A stretch of 64,000 bases of DNA, from positions 1 through 64,000 of the forward strand of contig NZ_LMNA01000008.1 in the NCBI RefSeq assembly GCF_001422445.1, written 5' to 3'. Shown in pieces: positions 8,632-20,843 of the stretch. The DNA comes from Pseudorhodoferax sp. Leaf274. GTDB taxonomy: Bacteria; Pseudomonadota; Gammaproteobacteria; Burkholderiales; Burkholderiaceae_C. The position numbers and the translations under genes are program-made. Positions within the stretch are counted from its first letter, which is position 1; each line of letters begins with the position of its first letter. The notes beneath the pieces were generated by a model that was not told the origin of the DNA, ran no database searches, and was given only the letters and a program-made list of their open reading frames with translations.

Positions 8632-11061
8632 TCAGGCGGCCTGCACGGCGCCCAGCGCGCGCAGGATGGACTCGCCCGTGGCGGGCGCGGTCAGCGGCGG
8701 ATCGGTGCGGTGGCCGCCCGCGGCCGAGACCGCATCGCGGATCGCGAAGAACACCGAGAACGGCAGCAGCAGCGGCGGCTCGCCCACCGCCTTGCTGCGG
8801 TGGATGGAGTCCTCCACGTTCTCGCGGTCGAACAGCCGCACGTTGAACACCGGCGGGCAATCGTTGGCCGTGGGGATCTTGTAGGTGCTGGGCGCGTGCG
8901 TGGTCAGCTTGCCGCTCTCGGGGTGCCAGACCAGCTCCTCGGTCGTGAGCCAGCCCATGCCCTGGATGAAGGCGCCCTCGACCTGGCCGATGTCCACGGC
9001 CGGGTTCAGCGACTTGCCGGCGTCGTGCAGGATGTCGGCCTGCAGCAGCTTCCATTCGCCCGTCAAGGTGTCGATGACGACCTCGGCAACTGCCGCGCCG
9101 TAGGCGAAGTAGTAGAAGGGCCGACCGGTCATGGTCTCGCGGTCCCAGGACAGGCCCGGCGTGGCGTAGAACCCGTCGGACCACAACTGCACGCGGTCCA
9201 GGTAGGCCTCGCCGACCACCACGTCGAAGCCGAGCTCGCGTCCGTTGACGAACACCTTGTCGTTGGCAAAGCGCACCTGCTCGGCCGTGCCGCCGTGGCG
9301 TGCGGCGGCGCAGGCGGCCAGCCGCTCGCGGATCTGGCGCGCCGCGTCCTGCGCGGCCTTGCCGTTCAGGTCGGCGCCCGTGGACGCCGCCGTGGCCGAG
9401 GTGTTGGCCACCTTGGTGGTGTCGGTGGCCGTGGCGCGCACGCGCTCGAAGGCCACGCCCAGCTCGTGCGCCACGACCTGGCAGACCTTGGTGTTCAGGC
9501 CCTGGCCCATCTCGGTGCCGCCGTGGTTCACGAGGATGGAACCGTCGGTGTAGACATGGACCAGCGCACCGGCCTGGTTGAAGTGCTTGACGTTGAAGCT
9601 GATGCCGAACTTGAGCGGTGTCAGCGCCAGGCCGCGCTTGAGCACCGGGCTCGCGGCGTTGTAGGCCGCCACGGCGGCGCGCCGCGCGGCGTAGTCGCTG
9701 CTGGCCTCCAGTTCGCCGACCAATGCCTCCAGGATGTTGTCCTGCACGGTCTGCTGGTAAGGCGTGACGTTGCGCTCTTCGACGCCGTAGAAGTTGGCGC
9801 GGCGCACGGCCAGTGGATCGCGGCCGAGCCGGCGCGCGATGCTGTCCAGGATGTTCTCGATGGCGATGGCACCCTGCGGGCCGCCGAAGCCGCGGAACGC
9901 GGTGTTGCTTTGCGTGTTGGTGCGGCCGGAGTAGCCGTGCATGGCCACTTCGGGCAGCCAGTAGGCGTTGTCGAAGTGGCACAGCGCGCGTGTCATCACG
10001 GGCGCCGACAGGTCGGCCGAATGGCCGGCCCGCGAGACCATGCTGATCTCCGCGCCCAGAATGCGGCCTTCGTCGTCGTAGCCGATGTCGTACTCGTACC
10101 AGAAGCAGTGGCGCCGGCCCGTGACCATGAAGTCGTCGTCGCGGTCCAGCCGCAGCTTGACGGGCTTGCGCAGCGCGCGCGCCGCCACCGCCGCGACGCA
10201 GGCGAACAGGCCCGACTGCGACTCCTTGCCGCCGAAGCCGCCGCCCATGCGCCGGCACTCCACGTGCACCGCATGGGCCGGCAGGTGCAGCGCATGCGCC
10301 ACCAGGTGCTGCATCTCGCTGGGGTGCTGCGTGGAGCAGTGCACGTGCACAGCCCCGCCCTCCTTCGGGATCGCGTAGCTGATCTGGCCTTCGAGGTAGA
10401 ACTGCTCCTGGCCGCCCACGTCCAGGCTGTCGGTCAGGCGGTGCGGCGCGGCCGCGATGGCGGCGCGGATGCCCTCGGCATCGCGCCCGCTGGCGCTGCG
10501 CACCAGGTGCATGGGCGGCACCACGTAGTGCCCGCCCGCATGGGCGTCGCGCGGCGTCAGCACGGGCTTGGCCGGCTCGACCTGCAGCACCTTCTTGGCC
10601 AATGCCGCGGCACGGCGTGCGGCGTCACGCGTGCTGGCCACCACGGCGAACACGGGCTGGCCGAGGTAGCGGATCTCGCCGTCGCACAGGATCGGGTCGT
10701 CGTGCACGATGGAGCCGCAATCGTTGCTGCCCGGGATGTCGGCGGCCACCAGCACGCGCACCACGCCCGGCATGGCTTGCACCGCCGCGAGGTCGATGCC
10801 CAGCAGCCGGCCGGCCGCCACCGGCGACAGCCCGAGCGCGCAGTGCAGCGTGCCGGCCAGCTCGGGGATGTCGTCGATGTAGGTGGCGCCACCTGCCACG
10901 TGCAGCGCGGCCGATTCGTGCGGGCGGCTGATGCCCACGCGCGCGCCGGCATCGTGCGCACGCGCCTCGGCCGCGGGATCGATGCGCGCGGCGGTGTTGT
11001 CCTGGTAGCTGGCGAAGGCCGTGGCCGCCTCCAGCAGATGCTCGGGGATGGGCTTGTTCAT
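8632..11061 (-). CDS. xdhB: Xanthine dehydrogenase, molybdenum-binding large subunit
   Basis: An 809-residue molybdopterin subunit of bacterial xanthine dehydrogenase, oxidising hypoxanthine and xanthine to urate. Visible family marks are the N-terminal a/b hammerhead region with GGATYIDDIPELAGTLH, the cofactor loop GGGFGGKESQ near residues 272-281, SNTAFRGFGGPQG, NHGGTEMGQGLNTK, and GEPPLLLPF containing the catalytic Glu near residue 761. The ATG at 11061 was chosen because the longer open frame runs back into xdhA; it starts 32 bp after the xdhA stop. Maturation would need XdhC, encoded nearby at 13781. Confidence 0.96.
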   Translation of the reverse strand: MNKPIPEHLLEAATAFASYQDNTAARIDPAAEARAHDAGARVGISRPHESAALHVAGGATYIDDIPELAGTLHCALGLSPVAAGRLLGIDLAAVQAMPGVVRVLVAADIPGSNDCGSIVHDDPILCDGEIRYLGQPVFAVVASTRDAARRAAALAKKVLQVEPAKPVLTPRDAHAGGHYVVPPMHLVRSASGRDAEGIRAAIAAAPHRLTDSLDVGGQEQFYLEGQISYAIPKEGGAVHVHCSTQHPSEMQHLVAHALHLPAHAVHVECRRMGGGFGGKESQSGLFACVAAVAARALRKPVKLRLDRDDDFMVTGRRHCFWYEYDIGYDDEGRILGAEISMVSRAGHSADLSAPVMTRALCHFDNAYWLPEVAMHGYSGRTNTQSNTAFRGFGGPQGAIAIENILDSIARRLGRDPLAVRRANFYGVEERNVTPYQQTVQDNILEALVGELEASSDYAARRAAVAAYNAASPVLKRGLALTPLKFGISFNVKHFNQAGALVHVYTDGSILVNHGGTEMGQGLNTKVCQVVAHELGVAFERVRATATDTTKVANTSATAASTGADLNGKAAQDAARQIRERLAACAAARHGGTAEQVRFANDKVFVNGRELGFDVVVGEAYLDRVQLWSDGFYATPGLSWDRETMTGRPFYYFAYGAAVAEVVIDTLTGEWKLLQADILHDAGKSLNPAVDIGQVEGAFIQGMGWLTTEELVWHPESGKLTTHAPSTYKIPTANDCPPVFNVRLFDRENVEDSIHRSKAVGEPPLLLPFSVFFAIRDAVSAAGGHRTDPPLTAPATGESILRALGAVQAA

Positions 11062-11093
11062 CGTGGGCTCCTGTCCTGGTGTGCCGGTGTCGG

Positions 11094-12659
<1,566 letters not shown>

Positions 12660-12812
12660 GTGCATGCTCGTGGGATGGTTTCGGCGGCAATCGTCGCTGG
12701 CATTGGCCGGTACAGGATGGTCACGGTTCATACGCGTTGCGGCATACCAACATCACCATAGTGCATATGCGCAGCGCGTTATGAACGCCCCGGGTAAACC
12801 CTGGAAGCCCGC

Positions 12813-12828
12813 TGCAACACTTGTGCCA
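12813..12828 (-). promoter_or_regulatory. Sigma-54 promoter upstream of xdhA
   Basis: On the minus strand this reads TGGCACAAGTGTTGCA, an exact match to the -24/-12 consensus TGGCAC-N5-TTGCA, with the required GG-N10-GC spacing. The expected transcript start is about a dozen bases further on, near 12803, leaving a leader of about 145 nt before the xdhA ATG. The site is in the intergenic region shared with the divergent methyltransferase gene, so the xdhA-guaD operon is the only sensible target. An 8-bp palindrome GCATATGC at 12763-12770 lies in the leader. The activator (NtrC or another enhancer-binding protein) is not identifiable here. Confidence 0.8.
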
Positions 12829-12866
12829 ATGCCAGAACGGGCCCCCGCGCCCAACTTGTGAGAACC

Positions 12867-13802
12867 ATGCAAGCACTCCTCGACGCCATCGCACGGATGG
12901 CGCCCTGCACCGATGTCCAGCGCATCTTCCACGGCCGCGGAGCACGCCAGCCGGGCTGCGAGCACCTGGTGCTCGACGCCTACCCGCCCGTGCTGCTGCT
13001 GACCAGCTTCGCGCCGCTGCCGCAGTTCGACGTGGACACCATCGGCGACGCGCTGGCGCAGCGCTGGCGCGCCATCGCACCCGACCAGCCCCTCAACTGG
13101 GTGCTGCAGATCCGCCCGTCCAGCGGCCCGGCCGAGACCCAGCGCATGGCCGGCGCGGTGCCGCAGCCCCATGTCGTCACCGAAGACGGCGCGCGCTACC
13201 TCGTGCACCTGCTGCGCGGGCAGAACCATGGCCTGTTTCCCGACATGGCCGCCGGCCGCGCCTGGGTGCGCCGCACCGTGGCCGCGCACGCGCAGCCGCA
13301 GCGCATGCGCGTGCTGAACCTGTTCGCCTACACCTGCGCGTTCTCGGTGGTGGCGCGGCTGGCGGGCGCCGGGCAGGTGCTCAACATGGACATGAGCCGC
13401 GCTGCGCTGGCCATCGGCCAGCAGAACCACCAGCTCAACGGCGTGGCGGCCGGCGCCAGCTTTGCGGCGCACGACGTCTTCAGCAGCTGGGGCAAGATCA
13501 ACCGGGGCGGCGCCTACGAGCTCATCATCGTCGACCCGCCGAGCTACCAGAAGGGCAGCTTCGTGGCGACCAAGGACTACGCGCGCGTGATGCGCCGGCT
13601 GCCCGAGTTGCTGATGCCGGGCGGCCATGCGCTGCTGTGCCTGAACGCACCGGAACTGGGCGTGGACTTCCTGACCGGCCACATGGCCGAGCAGGCGCCT
13701 GCACTGCAGCTGGTGGAACGCGTGGCCAATCCGCCGGCCTTCGCCGATGCCGACGAACAGCGCAGCCTCAAGGTGCTGGCCTACCGCGCGCCGGCCACCT
13801 GA
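12867..13802 (+). CDS. Class I SAM-dependent methyltransferase (RlmI/RlmK-like)
   Basis: A 311-residue methyltransferase of the class resembling the catalytic half of RlmI/RlmL 23S rRNA methyltransferases. The SAM-binding motif is VLNLFAYTCAFSVVARLAGAGQV (about residues 148-170), followed by the acidic loop NMDMSRAAL and the catalytic-type IVDPPSYQKG near 217. A PUA domain is not evident. The ATG at 12867 was preferred over an in-frame GTG at 12858. It is divergent from xdhA and its last 22 bp overlap the end of xdhC on the other strand. It separates xdhC from xdhAB without an evident purine role. Confidence 0.82.
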   Translation: MQALLDAIARMAPCTDVQRIFHGRGARQPGCEHLVLDAYPPVLLLTSFAPLPQFDVDTIGDALAQRWRAIAPDQPLNWVLQIRPSSGPAETQRMAGAVPQPHVVTEDGARYLVHLLRGQNHGLFPDMAAGRAWVRRTVAAHAQPQRMRVLNLFAYTCAFSVVARLAGAGQVLNMDMSRAALAIGQQNHQLNGVAAGASFAAHDVFSSWGKINRGGAYELIIVDPPSYQKGSFVATKDYARVMRRLPELLMPGGHALLCLNAPELGVDFLTGHMAEQAPALQLVERVANPPAFADADEQRSLKVLAYRAPAT

Positions 13803-14662
13803 ACCGGCCCACCGGCCGGCGGCACGGCCAGCGGCGGCGCCACCTGCAGCAGTTGCGCCGCCACGGCCACCGCGATCACCTCGGGCTCCTTGCCCGTGAT
13901 GCCGGGCACGCCGATGGGGCAGGTGATGCGTGCCAGCTCGTCGGCCGTGAAGCCGCGTGCCTCCAGGCGGCGCCGGAACGTGGCCCACTTGGTCTTGCTG
14001 CCGATCAGGCCCACGAACGGCAGGTCGCCGCGGGCGCGCAGGCGCTGCAGGCAGGCGACCACGATGTCCAGGTCCTCGGCATGGCTGAAGCTCATGACGA
14101 GCACGCGCGCGCCCGTGGGCAGCGTGGCAACGGCATCCTGCACGGGCTCGCTGTGCTCGGTCTCCACCTGGGCCGGCAGTGCCGGCGGGAAGACACCGTC
14201 GCGGCTGTCGATCCAGCGCACCGCATAGGGCAGGCCGGACAGCAGGCGCACGATGGCGCCGCCCACGTGCCCGCCGCCGAACAGCGCCACGGGCGCCAGT
14301 GCCGCGGTCAGCTCGGCGCGCAAGGCGGGCGCGTCGGCGGCCGCGATGCGCCGGTAGCGCAGGAAGACCACGCCGCCGCAGCACTGCCCCAGCGTCGGCC
14401 CCAGCGGATAGCGCACCACTGCGCCATGCGCGGGCGAGCCGGCCTCGCCAGCCAGCAGCGCACGTGCGGCGGCGACGGCCTGGTACTCCAGCTGGCCGCC
14501 GCCGATGGTGCCGGTCAACGCACCGCGCCACACCGCCATCCAGGTGCCGGCCTCGCGCGGCGCCGAACCCTGGGTGCCGGTCACCTGCACCAGCACGCCG
14601 CCCTCGCCCGCCAGGCGGGCCAGGGCATCGTCGAGTGCGGGCATCGTGTGCATGCGGTGCAT
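13781..14662 (-). CDS. xdhC: Xanthine dehydrogenase accessory protein XdhC
   Basis: A 293-residue protein that binds molybdenum cofactor and inserts it, sulfurated, into XdhB. The N-terminal XdhC/CoxI domain shows TGTQGSAPREAGTWM and GTIGGGQLEY, with CCGG in LGQCCGGVVF around residue 105; the C-terminal Rossmann domain begins LFGGGHVGGAIV. Three in-frame ATGs at 14662, 14653 and 14644 are possible; the first is given. It runs convergent to the methyltransferase with a 22-bp overlap of coding ends, so it must be expressed from its own promoter rather than the xdhA operon. Confidence 0.93.
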   Translation of the reverse strand: MHRMHTMPALDDALARLAGEGGVLVQVTGTQGSAPREAGTWMAVWRGALTGTIGGGQLEYQAVAAARALLAGEAGSPAHGAVVRYPLGPTLGQCCGGVVFLRYRRIAAADAPALRAELTAALAPVALFGGGHVGGAIVRLLSGLPYAVRWIDSRDGVFPPALPAQVETEHSEPVQDAVATLPTGARVLVMSFSHAEDLDIVVACLQRLRARGDLPFVGLIGSKTKWATFRRRLEARGFTADELARITCPIGVPGITGKEPEVIAVAVAAQLLQVAPPLAVPPAGGPVQVAGAR

Positions 14663-14700
14663 TCTGCACGGCGCCACGCCGCGCGCCATCACGCTGCGCA

Positions 14701-14727
14701 TATAGGGTCAACTGGTAATTCCCTATA
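14701..14727. promoter_or_regulatory. Inverted repeat between xdhC and maeB (candidate operator)
   Basis: Perfect 7-bp arms TATAGGG (14701-14707) and CCCTATA (14721-14727) flank a 13-bp spacer. The element lies 38 bp upstream of xdhC on one strand and 105 bp upstream of maeB on the other. The size and spacing fit a dimeric transcription-factor site, and the arms include -10-like sequence. Which gene it controls and by what protein cannot be told from the window. Confidence 0.45.
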
Positions 14728-14832
14728 ACGCGGCGCCTGCAGCGGCGCGCGCTAGGGGTAGGCTAGCCCCCCGCGTACCGGCAGGACACCGCGCCCCGGC
14801 ACCGGCCAGTGTGATCCATCGAGGAGTTGTCC

Positions 14833-17130
<2,298 letters not shown>

Positions 17131-17150
17131 CGCACCACCACGGCGCACGA

Positions 17151-17180
17151 CGCCCCACCATGGGACCCCATGGTGGGGCG
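17151..17180 (+). terminator. Rho-independent terminator after maeB
   Basis: A perfect 13-bp GC-rich stem (arms 17151-17163 and 17168-17180, CGCCCCACCATGG and its complement) with a GACC loop is followed by TTT. It starts 20 bp after the maeB stop codon. The T run is short but the stem is very stable. Confidence 0.8.
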
Positions 17181-17218
17181 TTTGCATTGGCGAGCTCCGG
17201 AATGGCACCAATGGCGTG

Positions 17219-17235
17219 CAGGCACCCAACTTGCT
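17219..17235 (+). promoter_or_regulatory. Sigma-54 promoter of the NMT1-type ABC transporter operon
   Basis: CAGGCACCCAACTTGCT contains GGCAC-N5-TTGCT with the invariant GG (17221-17222) and GC (17233-17234) exactly 10 bp apart, the spacing required by sigma-54. Only the leading T of TGGCAC is replaced, by A. The predicted start near 17246 lies about 20 bp upstream of the ATG at 17267. It follows directly after the maeB terminator, so it is positioned as the sole promoter of the operon 17267-20389 and suggests nitrogen-limited expression. Confidence 0.72.
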
Positions 17236-17266
17236 TAAATCCCGGACTTTTCACTCCGAGACACCG

Positions 17267-18304
17267 ATGAACAAGCGCCACCTGCTCCAGTCCTTCCTCG
17301 CCGCCTCCGCCCTCGCGTTCGGCCTTCCGGCCGCACAGGCGCAGACCACGCCGATCAAGTTCCAGCTCGACTGGCGCTTCGAGGGACCGGCCGCGCTGTT
17401 CCTGCAGCCCGCTGCCAAGGGTTACTTCAAGGCCGCCGGCCTGGACGTGAGCATCGACGCCGGCAACGGCTCGGGCGGCACCGTCACGCGCGTGGCCTCG
17501 GGCGCGTACGACATGGGCTTCGCCGACCTGGCCGCGCTCATGGAATTCCACGCCAACAACCCCGACGCGCCGAACAAGCCGGTCGCGGTGATGATGGTCT
17601 ACAACGACACGCCGGCCTCGGTCATGGCGCTCAAGAAGAGCGGCATCAAGACCCCGGCCGACCTGACCGGCAAGAAGCTGGGCGCGCCCGTGTTCGACGC
17701 CGGCCGCCGCGCCTTCCCGATCTTCGCCAAGGCCAACAACGTGGGCAACGTGCAGTGGACCGCGATGGACCCGCCGCTGCGCGAGACCATGCTGGTGCGC
17801 GGCGACATCGACGCCATCACGGGCTTCACCTTCACGTCGCTGTTGAACCTGGAGGCGCGCGGCGCCAAGGTCGAGGACGTGGTGGTGCTGCCCTACCCGC
17901 AGTACGGCGTGAAGCTGTACGGCAACGTCGTCATCGCCTCGCCCAAGATGGTCAAGGAGAACCCGGCCGCCATCAAGGCGTTCCTCGTGGCCTTCGCCAA
18001 GGGCGCCAAGGAGGTCATGGCCAACCCGCCCGCCGCCATCGAGTACGTGAAGGCGCGCGACGGCATCGTCAACGTGGCGCTGGAAACGCGCCGCCTGCAG
18101 CTGGCCATCGACACCGTGGTCGCCAGCCCCAACGCGCGGGCCGAAGGCTTCGGCCAGGTCAACCCGGGCCGGCTGTCGCTGATGGCCTCGCAGGTGTCGG
18201 ACGCCTTCGGCACCAAGACCCGCGTGAACCCCGAGGCGGTGTGGAACGGCAGCTTCCTGCCCAGCGCCGCCGAACTCAACGTGCTGCCTCCCGCGAAGAA
18301 GTGA
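17267..18304 (+). CDS. ABC transporter substrate-binding protein, NMT1/THI5-like
   Basis: A 345-residue exported binding protein. A signal peptide covers about residues 1-25 (basic MNKRH, hydrophobic core, cleavage after AQA). The mature part begins IKFQLDWRFEGPAALFLQPAAKGYF, the typical opening of NMT1/SsuA-like proteins, and includes GSGGTVTRVASGAYDMGFADLAALMEF. The family binds hydroxymethylpyrimidine, sulfonates, taurine or other small nitrogenous compounds. The ATG at 17267 follows a sigma-54 promoter. Its stop overlaps the ATG of the ATPase gene (TGATG), and the operon ends in a nucleobase/nucleoside deaminase gene, so a purine or pyrimidine-like substrate is the best guess. Confidence 0.88.
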   Translation: MNKRHLLQSFLAASALAFGLPAAQAQTTPIKFQLDWRFEGPAALFLQPAAKGYFKAAGLDVSIDAGNGSGGTVTRVASGAYDMGFADLAALMEFHANNPDAPNKPVAVMMVYNDTPASVMALKKSGIKTPADLTGKKLGAPVFDAGRRAFPIFAKANNVGNVQWTAMDPPLRETMLVRGDIDAITGFTFTSLLNLEARGAKVEDVVVLPYPQYGVKLYGNVVIASPKMVKENPAAIKAFLVAFAKGAKEVMANPPAAIEYVKARDGIVNVALETRRLQLAIDTVVASPNARAEGFGQVNPGRLSLMASQVSDAFGTKTRVNPEAVWNGSFLPSAAELNVLPPAKK

Positions 18305-19152
18305 TGGCAGAAGAGACCCCCTTCGTCGACTTCCGCGACGTCTGGCTCGCCTACAACGAGCAGCTGCTGCGCGAGAACCACTTTGCCGTCGAGGCCATCG
18401 ACCTGAAGGTGCGCAAGGGCGAGTTCATCGCCATCGTCGGGCCCTCGGGCTGCGGCAAGTCGACCTTCATGAAGCTGACCACGGGCCTGAAGATGCCCTC
18501 CATGGGCAAGATCTTCATCGATGGCCAGCCCGTCACGGGGCCGCTCAAGATCTCGGGCATGGCCTTCCAGGCTTCGTCGCTGCTGCCCTGGCGCACCACG
18601 GTGGACAACGTGCTGCTGCCGCTGGAGATCGTCGAGCCCTACCGCTCCACCTTCAAGCAAAAGCGCAAGGAGTACGAGGAACGCGCGCGCCGGCTGCTGC
18701 AGAAGGTCGGCCTGGCGGGCTACGAGGACAAGTACCCCTGGCAGCTGTCGGGCGGCATGCAGCAGCGCGCGAGCATCTGCCGTGCGCTGATCCACGAGCC
18801 CAAGATGCTGCTGCTCGACGAGCCCTTCGGCGCGCTCGACGCGTTCACGCGCGAGGAGCTGTGGTGCATCCTGCGCGACCTGTGGACCGAGCAGCAGTTC
18901 AACGTGATCCTGGTCACGCACGACCTGCGCGAGTCGGTGTTCCTGGCCGACACGGTCTACGTGATGAGCAAGAGCCCGGGCCGCTTCGTGATCAAGCGCG
19001 AGATCGAATTGCCGCGCCCGCGCGAGCTCGAGGTGACCTACACCAAGGAATTCACCGACATCGTGCTGGAACTGCGCAGCCACATCGGCGCCATCCGCAA
19101 TCCCAACGCGGGGAGCGCCGCCAAACCATCCGAGAACGCCCTGCCGCAATGA
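18304..19152 (+). CDS. ABC transporter ATP-binding protein (SsuB/TauB-like)
   Basis: A 282-residue nucleotide-binding subunit. Walker A is GPSGCGKST at about residues 46-54, the Q-loop lies in FQASSLLPWR, the ABC signature is LSGGM near 149, Walker B is MLLLDEPFGALD near 169, and the switch His is in VTHDLRESV. This pattern is typical of the nitrate/sulfonate/taurine (NitT/TauT) class. It overlaps the binding-protein stop by one base and the permease start by four bases (ATGA), indicating translational coupling within a single uptake operon. Confidence 0.94.
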   Translation: MAEETPFVDFRDVWLAYNEQLLRENHFAVEAIDLKVRKGEFIAIVGPSGCGKSTFMKLTTGLKMPSMGKIFIDGQPVTGPLKISGMAFQASSLLPWRTTVDNVLLPLEIVEPYRSTFKQKRKEYEERARRLLQKVGLAGYEDKYPWQLSGGMQQRASICRALIHEPKMLLLDEPFGALDAFTREELWCILRDLWTEQQFNVILVTHDLRESVFLADTVYVMSKSPGRFVIKREIELPRPRELEVTYTKEFTDIVLELRSHIGAIRNPNAGSAAKPSENALPQ

Positions 19153-19916
19153 ACAAGAAATACGTCGAAGCCTGGTCGCCCTGGCTGCTGCTGTTCGTCG
19201 TCATCGCGCTGTGGCAGATCCTCTGCGCGGCCTTCAACGTGTCCGAGTTCATCTTCCCGAGCCCGATGCGGATCTGGGAGCAGTTCTGGGAGTTCAAGGC
19301 CATCATCGCCGGCCACGCCTGGCGCACCTTCTGGGTCACGATGGCGGGCTTTGGCATCGCCATCGTGGTCGGCGTGCTGCTGGGCTTCGTGATCGGCTCC
19401 TCGCGCCTGGCGTATGCGGCGGTCTACCCGCTCATGACGGCCTTCAACGCGCTGCCCAAGGCCGCCTTCGTGCCCATCCTCGTGGTGTGGTTCGGCATCG
19501 GCATCGGGCCGGCGATCCTCACGGCCTTCCTGATCAGCTTCTTCCCCATCATGGTCAACATCGCCACCGGCCTGGCGACGCTGGAGCCCGAGCTGGAGGA
19601 TGTGCTGCGCGTGCTGGGCGCCAAGCGCTGGGACGTGCTGGTCAAGGTCGGCCTGCCGCGCTCGCTGCCGTACTTCTACGGCTCGCTCAAGGTCGCGATC
19701 ACGCTGGCCTTCGTCGGCACCACGGTGTCGGAGATGACGGCCGCCAACGAGGGCATCGGCTACCTGCTGATCTCGGCCGGCTCGTCCATGCAGATGGGCC
19801 TGGCCTTCGCCGGGCTGCTGGTGGTGGGCGCGATGGCCATGGTCATGTACGAGTTGTTCAGCTTCATCGAGAAGCACACGACGGGCTGGGCGCACCGCGG
19901 CAGCCAGAACGCGTGA
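19149..19916 (+). CDS. ABC transporter permease (SsuC/TauC-like)
   Basis: A 255-residue inner-membrane permease with about six hydrophobic segments. It carries the EAA-type loop that contacts the ATPase, in the stretch GLATLEPELEDVLRVLGAKRWDVLVKVGLP. It is the expected partner of the preceding ATPase and binding protein; its start overlaps the ATPase stop (ATGA) and its own stop overlaps the GTG start of the deaminase gene (GTGA). Substrate is unknown, though the gene order suggests a nucleobase-like nitrogen source. Confidence 0.94.
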   Translation: MNKKYVEAWSPWLLLFVVIALWQILCAAFNVSEFIFPSPMRIWEQFWEFKAIIAGHAWRTFWVTMAGFGIAIVVGVLLGFVIGSSRLAYAAVYPLMTAFNALPKAAFVPILVVWFGIGIGPAILTAFLISFFPIMVNIATGLATLEPELEDVLRVLGAKRWDVLVKVGLPRSLPYFYGSLKVAITLAFVGTTVSEMTAANEGIGYLLISAGSSMQMGLAFAGLLVVGAMAMVMYELFSFIEKHTTGWAHRGSQNA

Positions 19917-20389
19917 ACACCGACCAGGCGATCCGCCAACTGCGCCGCGCCGACCAGGTCGCGCGGCGCGCCATGGCCATGGGCCGGCACCCCTTCGGCG
20001 CGCTGCTGGTGGCGCCCGACGGCGAGACCGTGCTGGCCGAGCAGGGCAACATCGACACCGTGAACCACGCCGAGTCCACGCTCGCGCGGCACGCGGCGGC
20101 GAACTACCCCGGCGCCTACCTCGCGCAGTGCACGCTGGTCACCACCTTCGAGCCCTGCGCCATGTGCGCGGGCACGGTCTACTGGGCCGGCATCGGCCAG
20201 GTGGTCTACGGCGCAGAGGAAACCGACCTGCTCGCACTGACCGGCGACCATCCCGAGAATCCCACGCTGGCCCTGCCCTGCCGCGAGGTCTTCGCGCGCG
20301 GGCAGCGCCCGGTCGTGGTGACCGGTCCGGTCCCCGAGGTCGCGGCAGAGATGGTGGCCACGCACCAGGGTTTCTGGCAGCAGCGCTGA
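19913..20389 (+). CDS. Zinc-dependent nucleobase/nucleoside deaminase (CDA fold)
   Basis: A 158-residue member of the cytidine/deoxycytidylate deaminase superfamily (COG0590-like). The catalytic HAE motif is at residues 52-54 (NHAESTLAR) and the remaining zinc ligands are in PCAMC, Cys82 and Cys85. Overall length and the GTVYWAGIGQVVYGAEE stretch resemble the small guanine deaminases of Bacillus rather than TadA. The GTG start at 19913 overlaps the permease stop, so it is translated from the uptake operon and probably deaminates the imported compound. Guanine, cytosine or another base cannot be separated by reading alone. Confidence 0.87.
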   Translation: MNTDQAIRQLRRADQVARRAMAMGRHPFGALLVAPDGETVLAEQGNIDTVNHAESTLARHAAANYPGAYLAQCTLVTTFEPCAMCAGTVYWAGIGQVVYGAEETDLLALTGDHPENPTLALPCREVFARGQRPVVVTGPVPEVAAEMVATHQGFWQQR

Positions 20390-20513
20390 GCCGGACGTTG
20401 CCGCATTTGCACCATGGTTTAGCCAAGTGTCCGGCAGGGTCGTTACACAAAATAATCCCGGGGCGGGGACTGCCTCGCCACAATGAGCTGACGTCGTGCT
20501 TACGGAGTAACCC

Positions 20514-20783
20514 ATGCCGCTGGACTATCTCGCCCGGCTCGAGCGGGCCCGCTTCCCTTTGCTGGTGCGCAAGGCCAGCGATGTCGACAAGGTGCGCGTG
20601 CTCAAGGCGGCCGAATACATCACCGCCTCGGTGCCGCTCGGGCCTTTGAACACGGCCTTCGGCGACGACGGCGAGGCTGTCATCTTCGGCCTGACCGAGC
20701 GCGGCGAGTCGGCCCTGCGCAGTGCCGCGCCACCGCCCGAGGCCCCGCTGCAGCGCGGCCGCCGCGACACTCTCGAAGACTGA
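20514..20783 (+). CDS. Small hypothetical protein
   Basis: An 89-residue soluble protein of unknown function, starting MPLDYLARLERARFPLLVRKASDVDKVRVLKAAEYITASV and ending in a Pro-rich charged tail. The central region, PLGPLNTAFGDDGEAVIFGLTERGE, is hydrophobic and regular enough to suggest a small folded domain. GGAG precedes the ATG (ACGGAGTAACCC). It stands alone between the deaminase operon and lemA, 60 bp from lemA. I do not recognise the family. Confidence 0.6.
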   Translation: MPLDYLARLERARFPLLVRKASDVDKVRVLKAAEYITASVPLGPLNTAFGDDGEAVIFGLTERGESALRSAAPPPEAPLQRGRRDTLED

Positions 20784-20843
20784 CCGGCCGCTGTGCCATA
20801 GTCGGTCGCCGGCCGTGTGGCCGGTCCAACGCGGGAGGCATGC

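Noticed and set aside
17202-17219. A second sigma-54-like element, TGGCACCAATGGCGTGCA, just before the accepted site
   Set aside because: The spacing to the GC is wrong and no TTGC follows; the overlapping downstream site has exact spacing.
20390-20435. GCCGGAC/GTCCGGC inverted repeat after the deaminase gene as a terminator
   Set aside because: The loop is over 30 bases and there is no T run; the pairing is weak evidence in GC-rich DNA.
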